A stretch of 64,000 nucleotides of DNA from an uncultured Flavobacteriaceae bacterium (lineage in GTDB: Bacteria > Bacteroidota > Bacteroidia > Flavobacteriales > Flavobacteriaceae): NCBI GenBank assembly GCA_947504035.1, contig CANNGA010000001.1, forward strand, positions 124,001 to 188,000. Reading direction: 5' to 3'. The notes below the pieces were generated by a model. The model saw nothing but the letters and a program-made list of their open reading frames with translations. It ran no database searches and was not told the DNA's origin. Position 1 is the stretch's first letter. Every line of letters starts with the position of its first letter. A program made the translations under genes and the position numbers. This document shows positions 30,199 through 39,200 of the stretch, in pieces.

Positions 30199-30807
30199 TT
30201 ATAGGTTAGAAAATACATATTTCATTTCTGTAGCAATTTCTAAACTTCTATTGAAATAGGTTTCTGTCTGTAAAGGGGTGCCATCAGATTTTTTAGGATC
30301 TTCATACGTAATAGGAATACGCGCTTCACAACCGAAGACCATAGGGCATCCTTTATCAGCTGAAGCACAGGTCATAATAGCAGCAAAGGCCGATTTTGGA
30401 TTAAAAGCATCACTAAATTGCTTTGAAAAAGCTATAATAGCGGCTTCATTTGCAGCGAATTTTATACCATACACAGGGTTTTGGTCTTCAGACAGTTTTA
30501 AAACTTGAAAGCCTTGGGTTTTTAAGGTTTCACCTACCTTAGGAAACATGGCTGTAGCTTCTGTTCCTCCAGAGTAACTAAACACGTTGCTAATGTTATG
30601 ATGAGTGGCCATAGTTTGCGCCCAAATCTGTGATAAATGGCTGCGTCGAGAGTTATGCGTACAAATAAAATTTAAGCGAATGATAGCCTTAGCTTTAACT
30701 TTGGCTTTTATAAAGTCTATAAGTGGTTGGAGAACCACTTTGCGGTCTGCGGTAATCGTCGTTGTGTCTAATCCTGCTATGGTGCTAGCGATGTCTGTAA
30801 ATAACAT
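30199..30807 (-). CDS. Low-molecular-weight phosphatase / arsenate reductase-like protein
   Basis: The 202-residue protein has the LMW-phosphatase loop C49-T-H-N-S-R-R55-S56 (FICTHNSRRS), and further Cys residues at 147, 154 and 160 (TCASADKGCP). The loop plus a Cys pair resembles thioredoxin-linked ArsC, which reduces arsenate to arsenite through a Cys relay. The spacing is longer than in the S. aureus enzyme. It is third in the operon ArsR-DUF6428-this gene, which supports an arsenic role. An alternative is a general protein-tyrosine phosphatase. Confidence 0.8.
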   Translation of the reverse strand: MLFTDIASTIAGLDTTTITADRKVVLQPLIDFIKAKVKAKAIIRLNFICTHNSRRSHLSQIWAQTMATHHNISNVFSYSGGTEATAMFPKVGETLKTQGFQVLKLSEDQNPVYGIKFAANEAAIIAFSKQFSDAFNPKSAFAAIMTCASADKGCPMVFGCEARIPITYEDPKKSDGTPLQTETYFNRSLEIATEMKYVFSNL

Positions 30808-30825
30808 AATGTGTACTTTTAATAA

Positions 30826-31320
30826 TTAACAACAACCACTACTAGGCGTGCAACACGACGCATTATTGGTATCTGCAGCTTCTGGTTCAGGCACACCGCA
30901 TAGTTCTTTAGCTTTGCAATCTGTAGGTTGTATGGCAAGTTTAACGATGAGGTTATGGCCACGTATTTCAAAATCGTTTACAAAGAGTTGTGCCGTATGA
31001 AAGAGCGCATTGCTATATTCAAATTTTACTTCGGCATCTAGGATATAAGGTTTTATAGTACCTACTTTATTAAGGATGCCAAGTGCTTTTAAAACAGACA
31101 TGTATTCTGTTTTGCCAATCTCATCTGGACTTTCCCATAATTGTATAATGGTTTCCTTCCAGTTATCGGCTTGCGCACCACAGTCTACAGCGTCTACAGT
31201 TATGTGTTTTACTTCTGTAATATGATAGTTTGCGCCTACAAAAACACCTTCGGCATATTCAAATAAAAGGGTTTTGTCTTTATGAGCGTTTAATACGGTA
31301 AATAAGTCTTGGGTTTTCAT
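30826..31320 (-). CDS. DUF6428 family protein with Cys-rich tail
   Basis: The 164-residue protein has no signal peptide. The body looks like a small alpha/beta domain. The last 45 residues carry seven Cys, ending CCTPSSGCC, which could bind a soft metal or metalloid such as As(III) (inference). The family is found next to ArsR and ArsC-like genes in Bacteroidetes, and here it lies between the two, 33 bases after arsR and 18 bases before the phosphatase gene. Confidence 0.75.
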   Translation of the reverse strand: MKTQDLFTVLNAHKDKTLLFEYAEGVFVGANYHITEVKHITVDAVDCGAQADNWKETIIQLWESPDEIGKTEYMSVLKALGILNKVGTIKPYILDAEVKFEYSNALFHTAQLFVNDFEIRGHNLIVKLAIQPTDCKAKELCGVPEPEAADTNNASCCTPSSGCC

Positions 31321-31353
31321 AGATATGAATGTGTTTTGGTATAGAAATTATGT

Positions 31354-31677
31354 TTAACAACACTTAGCGGTTGTTGTTTTAAAGAAATGATTAAACTGGG
31401 CTTGGAACTCTTGGAAGCGTTCTACATTTAAGCAATAACAAATGCTCTTACCTTTGTAATTCCCTTTTAAGAGGCCTGCCTTGTTTATTACTTGTAAATG
31501 CTGTGATATTGTAGGCTGTGATAAACCTATTTCATCCACAATATCGTTACAAATACAGGATTCTTGTTTGCTTATGTATTGCAATATGGCAATACGTGCA
31601 GGATGCGCAAAGACCTTTGCAATGGTGGCCATTGTTTTGATGTCCTCTGCGTGTAGGTCTAATTTAGAAGCGCCCAT
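31354..31677 (-). CDS. arsR: ArsR/SmtB-family transcriptional repressor
   Basis: The 107-residue winged-helix protein has the recognition helix in GLSQPTISQHLQVINKAGLL (about residues 53-72). Candidate metal ligands are the Cys pair in QESCICND just before the DNA-binding helices and Cys106-Cys107 at the C-terminus. By family precedent it represses its own operon and is released by arsenite or another metal. It is the first gene of the arsR-DUF6428-arsC-like operon. A palindrome 40 bases upstream is a candidate operator. Confidence 0.92.
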   Translation of the reverse strand: MGASKLDLHAEDIKTMATIAKVFAHPARIAILQYISKQESCICNDIVDEIGLSQPTISQHLQVINKAGLLKGNYKGKSICYCLNVERFQEFQAQFNHFFKTTTAKCC

Positions 31678-31716
31678 AGTTTTAATATTGTGGTTCTAAA
31701 ACTGAGTTAAATTGTT

Positions 31717-31728
31717 ATATTGCAATAT
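31717..31728. promoter_or_regulatory. Candidate ArsR operator palindrome
   Basis: ATATTGCAATAT is a perfect 12-base palindrome in the 114-base divergent gap between arsR (start 31677) and the DUF805 gene (start 31792). A related half-site TAATATTG lies at 31682-31689, next to the arsR start. The DUF805 -7 box is 28 bases to the right, so the operator could affect both directions. Confidence 0.5.
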
Positions 31729-31755
31729 TACGATTATACTGTAAATAATAAAAGT

Positions 31756-31763
31756 TATATTTG
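31756..31763 (+). promoter_or_regulatory. -7 promoter box of the DUF805 gene (TATATTTG)
   Basis: This is an exact match to TAnnTTTG, 28 bases before the ATG at 31792. Confidence 0.5.
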
Positions 31764-31791
31764 AGAATATTAACACAAAAATCAAATTAGA

Positions 31792-32154
31792 ATGAATTGG
31801 TATTTAAAAGTATTAAAACAGTTTGCAGATTTTAAAGGAAGAGCAAGACGTAAAGAATATTGGATGTTTACTTTAATTAGTTTGCTAATAACTTATGGGT
31901 TTATGATTTTAGCTATAGTTACAGAGATCTCCGCTTTATCTATTATAAGTTCGATACACTCGTTTGCCGTATTAGTACCAACGCTTGCTGTTGGTGTTAG
32001 ACGAATACATGATGTTGGGAAGAGTGGTTGGTTTTTGTTGATTCCAATATATAACTTGATTTTACTATGTACAGACAGTGAGGAAGGAACTAACAAGTGG
32101 GGGCCTAACCCTAAGACGGGCGGTGATGAGATAAACCAAATTGGTGTGGAATAG
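31792..32154 (+). CDS. DUF805 inner-membrane protein (YhaH/YhaI-like)
   Basis: The 120-residue protein starts with FKGRARRKEYWMF, the family signature, has three hydrophobic helices (about 24-45, 50-68 and 78-95), the RRIHDVGKSGWF loop between the second and third helices, and the ending GTNKWGPNPK. The family is widespread and its function is unknown. It is divergent from arsR and has its own terminator. Confidence 0.9.
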   Translation: MNWYLKVLKQFADFKGRARRKEYWMFTLISLLITYGFMILAIVTEISALSIISSIHSFAVLVPTLAVGVRRIHDVGKSGWFLLIPIYNLILLCTDSEEGTNKWGPNPKTGGDEINQIGVE

Positions 32155-32170
32155 AACATACAATTTTTAT

Positions 32171-32206
32171 AAAAGGGCTAGCAAAATTTTGTTAGCCCTT
32201 TTTTAT
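32171..32206. terminator. Terminator between the DUF805 and TM2 genes
   Basis: AAAAGGGCTA (32171-32180) pairs with TAGCCCTTTT (32193-32202) with further pairs inside. A-run and T-run flanks let it serve both convergent genes. Confidence 0.85.
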
Positions 32207-32240
32207 TTGTGAAACCTCCAATTCTAATGCATAAAATGGA

Positions 32241-32651
32241 TTAAAACCAAGGTTTTTGTCCAGCTTGGTAGGTATTATAAAACTCTTCATCAGATTTTGT
32301 TAAATACATAATGCCTTCCACTAAGCCTATAATTGAAACGACCACGGTTGGTATACCACATAAAAAACAACCGATTACGCCTACGGCAGCCATAATGATA
32401 CCTTCTTTTTGATAGCCGAGAACAAATTTGTGTACACCTAACCAACCTAGTAGTATTGCTAATATTCCTGCTAAGACTTTTTTGTTATCATCGGATGTAA
32501 ATGCCTCTTTAGCACTTTCGGCAAAATCTGAAGCCGCTTCTTTAGCCTCATTAGCTAATTCACCCGCTTTATCAGCTGCTTTTTTAGCGCCTTCTTTAGC
32601 ATCGTCTAACATATCGTTTAAATCGTCGTTTAGGTTTTTTTCGTCTGACAT
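32241..32651 (-). CDS. TM2 domain membrane protein with N-terminal charged helix
   Basis: The 136-residue protein has an N-terminal 60 residues of Asp, Glu, Lys and Ala that look like an amphipathic coiled helix, then a TM2 domain: a first membrane helix with LLGWLGVHKFVLGYQKEG, a short turn, and a second helix (IIMAAVGVIGCFLCGIP and onward). TM2 proteins have no fixed function in bacteria. It is alone between convergent and co-directional neighbours. Confidence 0.88.
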   Translation of the reverse strand: MSDEKNLNDDLNDMLDDAKEGAKKAADKAGELANEAKEAASDFAESAKEAFTSDDNKKVLAGILAILLGWLGVHKFVLGYQKEGIIMAAVGVIGCFLCGIPTVVVSIIGLVEGIMYLTKSDEEFYNTYQAGQKPWF

Positions 32652-32743
32652 AATGTTTGGTTTTTGTTTAGGTTTTAAATGTAATAAAAATAATAATCAT
32701 TTATCTATTTGTAGCTTAATCTCTTAAATTGTTACTGTTTTTG

Positions 32744-33508
32744 TTATCGAAATAAAATGATAAGTCCACCAAGCGCAGTTACTATAATTATGAAGCGGCG
32801 GTAATTCACATTAGAAATGTGTTTGACCAGCTTCGCACCTAAAAAGAATCCCGCTAAAATGGCAGGCACTACTACAAGGTTTAAGGCTAAACTTTCTAGA
32901 GTTACGGTTTTCCAAATGAAAAAATGAAACGGGAGTTTAAAAACATTTATGATGAAAAACAGCCAAGCTGCTGTGCCAATAAATTCGTTTTTAGGCAGAC
33001 GTACTGCTAAAAAATAAATATTCGAAATAGGGCCTGCTAAGTTTCCAATCATGGTTGTAAAACCGGCGAGAAACCCTGCGGTACTCGAAAACCATTTCGA
33101 TTGTGGCGCTTGGGTAGATTTTAACTTTTCAAAATACCACATAATGCCTATGGAACTTATAATAATGAATGCCATAACCCGCTTAAAGGTGGTTTCAGAA
33201 ATAAAATCACCAACCCAAACGCCTACTAAAACTCCAATAACCATGGCAGGTAAGAGTTTTTTAATAAAACGCCATTGCGTGTGCCTATTGTAATAACGTA
33301 CCGCAACAATATCTGCTGCTATGAGCATAGGCAATAAAATACCTGTCGATGATTTTTCGCCGAATACAAAAGCCAGGATTAAAATAATGATAATGCCTAT
33401 GCCTTTAATTCCAGATTTAGAAAATCCTAGAATAAAAGCAGCTAATAGTATGGCTAACCATTGCGCTTGTGATAAATGATGCGTTTGTAGTAATTCGAGA
33501 TAGGCCAA
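32744..33508 (-). CDS. TauE/SafE family membrane transporter
   Basis: The 254-residue protein has eight or so membrane helices and the family pattern with an internal duplication (KSGIKGIG in the first half, NLAGPISNIYFLA in the second). TauE/SafE proteins export sulfite, sulfoacetate or other organic anions. The substrate is not predictable here. It lies 100 bases downstream of ppc, separated by a terminator, so it has its own promoter. Confidence 0.88.
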   Translation of the reverse strand: MAYLELLQTHHLSQAQWLAILLAAFILGFSKSGIKGIGIIIILILAFVFGEKSSTGILLPMLIAADIVAVRYYNRHTQWRFIKKLLPAMVIGVLVGVWVGDFISETTFKRVMAFIIISSIGIMWYFEKLKSTQAPQSKWFSSTAGFLAGFTTMIGNLAGPISNIYFLAVRLPKNEFIGTAAWLFFIINVFKLPFHFFIWKTVTLESLALNLVVVPAILAGFFLGAKLVKHISNVNYRRFIIIVTALGGLIILFR

Positions 33509-33553
33509 AGTGTAGGTGTTTAAATTTAACTTAAGATAACAACTAAAAAGTAA

Positions 33554-33581
33554 CCCCCAATTTAAATGAATAAATTGAGGG
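33554..33581 (-). terminator. Terminator after ppc
   Basis: CCCCCAATTTA (33554-33564) pairs with TAAATTGAGGG (33571-33581) with one mismatch. On the minus strand it runs into TTACTTTTTAG. Confidence 0.65.
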
Positions 33582-33608
33582 CTGCTTCTTGTTTTTAGTA
33601 TCGTATGT

Positions 33609-36200
33609 TTACGCTGAGTTTCTACTCGCGTTAATGTTACCGAATAAAGAGCGCGTTACAATTTTCTCGTAAATCACTTTTTCAGGATCATCATTAGGTG
33701 TTCCTGCTTTTTCAAGCTCTTGTATTTTCTTTAAAGCATACTGTTGTATGGTAAGTAATGGCAATACAATAGATTCTCTAACCGCTATAGACGCTTTTCC
33801 TGTAGGCTCATTTTCCATAAGCTCACTGTACCCTGTTAATTTTAATAACAAACGTTTCGTGGTTTGGTATTCTTCAAATATAATCGTCCAGAATGCACCA
33901 AACTCTTCGTCTTTAGACATGTACTTTGTTAAGTCGAAGAACGACTTTGTTAAGGACATCATACTATTTTCAAGTAAAGTCTTAAAGAATTTAGAATTGT
34001 TGTAAAGGTGTTCTACCTTATCAAATTCTCCTCTGTCTTCATAGGCTTTTAATGCTGTTCCAACGCCATAGAAACCAGGTACGTTTTGTTTTAACTGGCT
34101 CCAAGACCCTACAAAAGGAATAGCTCTTAAATCTGAAAATACAAGTTTATCCGACGTCCCACGTTTAGAAGGGCGGCTACCAATATTTGTTTTCGCATAA
34201 TATTTTAAAGTACTCATGCGCTCCAAATATGGAATAAACATGGCATGGCTTTTAAAATCTTTATACGTTTGATAACTGTTTTCTGCTAGATCTTCCATAA
34301 CCACTCTATCGGCATCAGAAAGCATGTTACGCTCGCCATCAATTCTGTTTTTAATACCAGAGCTAATCAATTGTTCTAAGTTGAACTGCGACGAATCTAA
34401 AGTACCAAAGTTAGAACTTACGGTTTGTCCTTGAATGGTTAACTGTACTTCTTTATCCTCGATGGTTGGGCCTAAAGACGAATAGAAGTTATGTGTTTTT
34501 CCACCACCTCTTGCTGGTGGGCCACCTCTACCATCAAAGAAAATAACGGTGATGTCATATTTTCTAGACATTTCAGTTAAAAGCTCTTTGGCTTTGTAAA
34601 TACCCCAGTTGGCCATTAAATAACCGCCATCTTTTGTACCGTCAGAGAATCCTAACATGATGTTTTGCTTGCTGCCTCTAGCTCTTAAATGCGCCATATA
34701 CTCTGGGTTTTGGTACAGTTGTTCCATAACACCCGGTGCATTTTCTAAATCTGGAATGGTCTCAAATAATGGAGCGACATCTACTGTTAAATTGTCTTTA
34801 AACGCTACAATTTTTAACATGGCAAATAATTGCATCACGTTAAGCGCCGTTTGGTTATTACTAATGATGTAACGGTTAGCGCCACGCTCTCCGTTGCTTT
34901 TTTGAATGTCTTTAATGATAGAAATTGTTTTAAGTGTATTTCTAACCATTTCATCTTCAAAAGCGTCTAAATCTTTTATAGAATCTGTAGATTTAGAGAG
35001 AATTTCTATTTGTTCGGCTTCAGATAAGTCATGGTAGTTCGCAGGGAAAGACGACTTTCCTGTTGCGATTAAATGGTCTATCACAGTAGTGAAAACAGAG
35101 TGGTGTATACGGCTGTCTTGTCTAATATCTAAAGTCGCAAAGCGGTATCCAAATAAATGCACACGGTTAATCAAGTTGTTAACTTCAGTCACGTATAAGG
35201 ATTGGTGCTCATCAATAAGAATAGCTCTAATACTTAAGAGTTCGTTTATAAAATCTTCTGCGCTAATTGCATCACTGTATTTTAAGTCGATACTATACGC
35301 ATACATGATAGTCTCTAAACGAATGATACGATCTTCAACACCTCTAAAAGTAAGTTTCTTTCTAAGATCTCTTAGATCTGTGTAATATTTCTTTAAAATG
35401 GACTTTTTAAGCTTTTTAGCAACTTTTAATGTTGTTTTAGGCTTTACAAACGGATTTCCATCCCTATCTCCACCTGGCCAAAAGCCAATATTTATAATGT
35501 CGTTATGTCTTTTGTCGTCTGCATAAATACTGGTTTGGATGTAATTGTAAATATCTCCAAACGATTTGTAAAATACATTCTCTAAATACCATAATAAGCT
35601 TTTGGCTTCATCATATGGCGTTGGTTTTTTATGCTTAAAGAAAGGTGTTTTACCAAGTTGTGCAAACAAATTGTTGATGCCAGATAAATCATTTTCTTTA
35701 ATAGCTTTAGTTAAAGCCGTAATAATTCCTAGTACAGAACCTGGGTAAAATTGAGTAGGGTGCGCTGTTAATACAATACGTACCTTAAATTCCTCTAGAA
35801 AGGTTTTTAATTCTTCTAATTTGCCCTCAGCTTTAGCCGAACCTTTTAAGTTACGAAGTGTACCTACACCGTCCATATTATTTACAATAGGGAAGGCGGC
35901 ATCTTCTATGGCATCAAATAAAACAACTTGTCTTTCTATGTATTGTATAAACCTAAATAATAGGTCTATTTGGCTCTTTTTATTTCTGCGTCCTTGGTAT
36001 TTTTCAAAGAAAGTTTCTACAATAGTCGTAGGGTCATCTCCGTTTTTAAACCCCTTTTCACAGGTTTCGTGAAAAAGTGGTAGTAACACACCAGTTTTGG
36101 TGATAGAATCAAACGGTAGTGTCATGAATATACTATTGTATATTTGGTATTTTGACAAAACGGATTGATTAAATCTCGTTAATTTTGGTTCAATAGACAT
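33609..36200 (-). CDS. ppc: Phosphoenolpyruvate carboxylase
   Basis: This anaplerotic enzyme makes oxaloacetate from PEP and bicarbonate. The 863-residue product contains the catalytic His147 in LTAHPTQ, FWPGGDRDGNPFV (near 245), the mobile glycine-rich loop as GRGGPPARGGG, and a C-terminus NINASRNSA in place of the usual RNTG-type ending. Where the E. coli enzyme has His579 before GRGG, this one has Asp (FFDGRGG), a feature I believe is shared by Bacteroidetes PEPCs. Length is close to the family norm. It is transcribed alone, with a 568-base divergent gap upstream. Confidence 0.96.
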   Translation of the reverse strand: MSIEPKLTRFNQSVLSKYQIYNSIFMTLPFDSITKTGVLLPLFHETCEKGFKNGDDPTTIVETFFEKYQGRRNKKSQIDLLFRFIQYIERQVVLFDAIEDAAFPIVNNMDGVGTLRNLKGSAKAEGKLEELKTFLEEFKVRIVLTAHPTQFYPGSVLGIITALTKAIKENDLSGINNLFAQLGKTPFFKHKKPTPYDEAKSLLWYLENVFYKSFGDIYNYIQTSIYADDKRHNDIINIGFWPGGDRDGNPFVKPKTTLKVAKKLKKSILKKYYTDLRDLRKKLTFRGVEDRIIRLETIMYAYSIDLKYSDAISAEDFINELLSIRAILIDEHQSLYVTEVNNLINRVHLFGYRFATLDIRQDSRIHHSVFTTVIDHLIATGKSSFPANYHDLSEAEQIEILSKSTDSIKDLDAFEDEMVRNTLKTISIIKDIQKSNGERGANRYIISNNQTALNVMQLFAMLKIVAFKDNLTVDVAPLFETIPDLENAPGVMEQLYQNPEYMAHLRARGSKQNIMLGFSDGTKDGGYLMANWGIYKAKELLTEMSRKYDITVIFFDGRGGPPARGGGKTHNFYSSLGPTIEDKEVQLTIQGQTVSSNFGTLDSSQFNLEQLISSGIKNRIDGERNMLSDADRVVMEDLAENSYQTYKDFKSHAMFIPYLERMSTLKYYAKTNIGSRPSKRGTSDKLVFSDLRAIPFVGSWSQLKQNVPGFYGVGTALKAYEDRGEFDKVEHLYNNSKFFKTLLENSMMSLTKSFFDLTKYMSKDEEFGAFWTIIFEEYQTTKRLLLKLTGYSELMENEPTGKASIAVRESIVLPLLTIQQYALKKIQELEKAGTPNDDPEKVIYEKIVTRSLFGNINASRNSA

Positions 36201-36768
36201 AATTTAGCTCAATAAAAATTTAGCCATAAAAATACTAAAGCTTTGGCGAACCACCCAGACGAATAGCAGTTTTGTTAATTTATAATGTTAGGAGAAACTA
36301 GACTGCGAATAATGGAATGAAAGCCCCTTTGGCGTTGTGAAGTTTATAGAGCAGTTCTACTTTTTTTTAATATAAATAAGACGGCATTATAAATGTAGAC
36401 ATGTAGGGACGTATTCTGTTTCATTTAAGTGTGCCTTTAGACCTTAATTTAGATGGGATTGCCATGAAATGTCCCATTGCAATATCAGATATTTGTTTTT
36501 TAATTCACACCGTATTTTTGTGCAAAACGGCTTTAAGAAGCACAGTTTAGTACGTTGTTTTTAGGGGGAAGTTTAAAAAAGTCTTTAATTAGAAAAATAC
36601 GTTTTACAGACTTGTCGCAGACATTATGTTAGACCTATTTTTATTTTTAGTATTTTAGTGTAGTCCTAAACCTATGTTTTTTGAATCACTTTTTTGTTTT
36701 ATAATATTCAGAACAAGAAAAGCTTAGCTTATGTGTCGCATTTATTGAAACCAATACTACACAAGCAT
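36201..36768. other. 568-base divergent gap between ppc and the VOC gene
   Basis: No gene, RNA motif or strong hairpin is supported. The sequence is A/T-rich, with scattered T-runs. An in-frame upstream start for the VOC gene at 36694 adds 25 residues without the family pattern and is not used. The ppc promoter should be near the right of 36200. Confidence 0.4.
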
Positions 36769-37143
36769 ATGACACTAGGAGCATTTTCAATTAGTTTAAG
36801 CGTAAAAGATATTTATGCATCGAAATTGTTTTATGAAAATTTAGGATTTACTGTTTTTGCAGGCGATTTAGATAGCAAATACCTTATTATGAAAAATGGG
36901 ACGACTTTAATAGGGCTTTTTCAAGACATGTTTGATGAAAATGTACTTACATTTAACCCTGGGTGGGATGAAAATGCCCAGCCATTAGCTAATTTTGATG
37001 ATGTGAGAACCATACAGAAAACATTGCAACAAGAGGATGTTGTTATAGAAAAAGAAGCAGAGTCTTCTGGAACAGGTCCTGCCAGTTTAATTATTCGCGA
37101 TCCAGATGGTAACATGATTCTTTTAGATCAACATGTTTCCTAA
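36769..37143 (+). CDS. VOC (glyoxalase/dioxygenase-fold) family protein
   Basis: The 124-residue protein begins MTLGAFSISLSVKDIYASK and shows the repeated beta-alpha-beta-beta-beta pattern, including FYENLGFTVF and a C-terminal IIRDPDGNMILLDQH. In glyoxalase I-like enzymes metal-binding His and Glu lie in equivalent strands, but here the first ligand position is not obviously kept, so activity and substrate are open. The start at 36769 is chosen because the frame upstream lacks similarity to the fold. Confidence 0.82.
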   Translation: MTLGAFSISLSVKDIYASKLFYENLGFTVFAGDLDSKYLIMKNGTTLIGLFQDMFDENVLTFNPGWDENAQPLANFDDVRTIQKTLQQEDVVIEKEAESSGTGPASLIIRDPDGNMILLDQHVS

Positions 37144-37176
37144 AGACTATCTTATAAGCCTTAATGTTAGGATGTT

Positions 37177-37806
37177 TTAATGCAGGTCTCTAAAGGTAGA
37201 GCGTTCTATTTCGTGCCCGCCATCATGTATTCTGAAATCAATTTTAGGAAATACAGATTGCAATTGTTTTAATTGCACGTCTATAGGTAAGGTTTTAAAA
37301 TACGGGTCGTTGCGCCCTGTTATGTAAATAACGTTGGTGGTTTCTGCTAAAAACTGAAAATCTTGGGCATGGAGCTCTTTAGGTAAAATCCCAGAGATTA
37401 AAATCAAGTTAGTACACGTTATTTTTCTACTAGATACCCATCTGCTGGCGATACTTACACCTTGGGAATATCCTAAAACAGTAAAACTTACGGTTTTTGG
37501 GAGGTTCTCATTTGTTACAATAGCATCTAAATACTGTAGTACATTTTGGGTTTCAATACGGGTGTTTTCTTTTGTTAACCAACAAGCACCAACAGTTTTG
37601 TAACTTCCATTTTTATAGTATTTAGAAGGTGCCTGCGGTGCAATAATGTAGTTCTTCTCAGGATCTAGATGTTTAAAAAAAAGAATAAACTGCCTGCTTA
37701 AATAACCAATGCCATGGCAAACCAACCATACGTTTTCTGTTTTTTCAGATAATGTATTTAGTGTGTCGTAAGTGTTCGAAGCGCTGTAACTAACGGTTTT
37801 AGACAT
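37177..37806 (-). CDS. Alpha/beta hydrolase, phospholipase/carboxylesterase-like
   Basis: The 209-residue protein has a nucleophile elbow GYSQG (near residue 118), GRNDPYF with the acid Asp (near 168), and a catalytic His in DGGHEIERS near the C-terminus, giving a complete Ser-Asp-His triad. The length fits the small carboxylesterase/lysophospholipase group. There is no signal peptide. It follows the Lrp-type regulator by 51 bases on the same strand and is probably in the same transcript. Confidence 0.85.
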   Translation of the reverse strand: MSKTVSYSASNTYDTLNTLSEKTENVWLVCHGIGYLSRQFILFFKHLDPEKNYIIAPQAPSKYYKNGSYKTVGACWLTKENTRIETQNVLQYLDAIVTNENLPKTVSFTVLGYSQGVSIASRWVSSRKITCTNLILISGILPKELHAQDFQFLAETTNVIYITGRNDPYFKTLPIDVQLKQLQSVFPKIDFRIHDGGHEIERSTFRDLH

Positions 37807-37857
37807 GATATGTATAGAAAGGAATTTTAATGTAAATCGTGTGTTTTAATAAATGCG

Positions 37858-38322
37858 CTAGATTTTAATTTGTCGTTCTAAGAGTTGGGCTAAAGACATA
37901 AATGTTTCTGTGCGAGAGACGCCTTTTATGTCCTGAATGTTATGGAGTACCTGCATAAGGTGGTCATTGCTTTTACAAATTGTTTTTAAAAACACGCTCC
38001 AATTGCCAGTGGTGTAATGGCATTCTAAAATTTCAGGAATGCGTTTTAAAAATTTTATAATCAGCGTGCCTTCTGCAGCTTTATCAAAATAGACCCCTAC
38101 ATAAGCTGTCGTGGTATAGCCTAAAATGGATGGGTTTACTATAAATTTTGAACCAGCGATGAGCCCCGATTTTTCCAGTTTACGTAAACGTTGGTGAATA
38201 GCAGCGCCAGAAATCCCAACATTTCTAGCAATTTCTAAAATAGGAGTGCGGGCATCTGCCATGAGCATGCGTAGTATTTTTTTATCAATACCATCTATTT
38301 TAAGTTGTGTTTTAGGAGCCAT
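37858..38322 (-). CDS. Lrp/AsnC-family transcriptional regulator
   Basis: The 154-residue protein has an N-terminal helix-turn-helix (VGISGAAIHQRLRKLEKSGL at about 30-49) and a C-terminal RAM ligand-binding domain with the pattern EILECHYTTGNWSVFLK. Such octamer-forming regulators sense amino acids. Its target is probably the hydrolase gene behind it or other loci. It is divergent from the DUF423 gene. Confidence 0.93.
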   Translation of the reverse strand: MAPKTQLKIDGIDKKILRMLMADARTPILEIARNVGISGAAIHQRLRKLEKSGLIAGSKFIVNPSILGYTTTAYVGVYFDKAAEGTLIIKFLKRIPEILECHYTTGNWSVFLKTICKSNDHLMQVLHNIQDIKGVSRTETFMSLAQLLERQIKI

Positions 38323-38480
38323 TAAAGTTGCTAATTAAACTATAAAAGTAAGGAATTCATCTCATTTAGGGATGATTGTATGTTACGGCCTTACTCGTTG
38401 TATTAAAACTTGGAACGATGGCTTTTAGTGGGCAGTTTAAATTGGTATGTAAACCACAGGGGTATTTCAAAATTCTTAAC

Positions 38481-38488
38481 TAGATTTG
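38481..38488 (+). promoter_or_regulatory. -7 promoter box of the DUF423 gene (TAGATTTG)
   Basis: This is an exact TAnnTTTG match, 22 bases before the ATG at 38511. Confidence 0.5.
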
Positions 38489-38510
38489 TAGTATTAAGAT
38501 CCTTAAATTT

Positions 38511-38897
38511 ATGAATAAATCTATAGTCATTACAGGTGCTATTATGGGCATACTCACCATCGTATTAGGAGCCTTTGGCGCTCACAGCTTAAAAGCGCTT
38601 ATTAGCCCCGAAGCCATAGGGACTTTTGAAATAGGCGTACGTTACCAAATGTATCATGCTTTGTTGTTACTTTTTGTTGGGGGTAGCACTTTAATCGCCG
38701 ATGTGTACAAAAAAAGAATACTATATACTGTACTTGCAGGTGTACTTCTGTTTTCGGGATCTATATATGGCTTAGCAACCAATACGCTCTCTGGTTTTGA
38801 TTTTAAAACGGTAGGGTTTGTAACGCCCATAGGCGGTTTGTTACTTATTGTCGCTTGGGTGTTTTTAATGATTGGTGTTGTAAAAAGCAAGGATTGA
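38511..38897 (+). CDS. DUF423 family small membrane protein (YwdK/YgdD-like)
   Basis: The 128-residue protein has four membrane helices and starts with the family's ITGAIMGILTIVLGAFGAHS pattern, where the GAFGAH motif is diagnostic. The role of DUF423 proteins is unknown. The gene marks the conserved left boundary of the type VI immunity array, with 100 bases between its stop and the last effector stub. Confidence 0.92.
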   Translation: MNKSIVITGAIMGILTIVLGAFGAHSLKALISPEAIGTFEIGVRYQMYHALLLLFVGGSTLIADVYKKRILYTVLAGVLLFSGSIYGLATNTLSGFDFKTVGFVTPIGGLLLIVAWVFLMIGVVKSKD

Positions 38898-38997
38898 AAA
38901 CGGAACGCTTTAGCGCTTCTTTCAACCGCTTTATAACAATATTAAAGCCTAAAGCCAGATTAATATTAAAAGCAGATTTAGACATAATATGTTAAGC

Positions 38998-39171
38998 TTA
39001 GCGTTTTTGAACTGTTTTTTCTCCATGGATATATAGCCCATCGTTATCTATTTTACCATTAAAATTTTCAGAAGTAGGCTTATGTCTATCTAACCAGAGC
39101 ATTAACATTGGTAAATCTATTCTAAATTGTGCATCAGTCACTTTGCCTTCCCAAGGGGCGTCAAATTCATT
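38998..39171 (-). pseudogene. Effector 3'-end stub F (terminal, fully open)
   Basis: Read on the minus strand, 58 codons are open to a TAA and encode a copy of the effector's C-terminal tail: NEFDAPWEGKVTDAQFRIDL, then PMLMLWLDRHKPTSENFNGK, then a divergent ending IDNDGLYIHGEKTVQKR. It begins 29 bases after the stop of immunity gene 6. It is the only stub with no stop or frameshift and the only one not followed by an immunity gene. It has no plausible start of its own. Confidence 0.8.
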
Positions 39172-39200
39172 TTTTTAAGTATTAACAACTGCCTTTCAGT

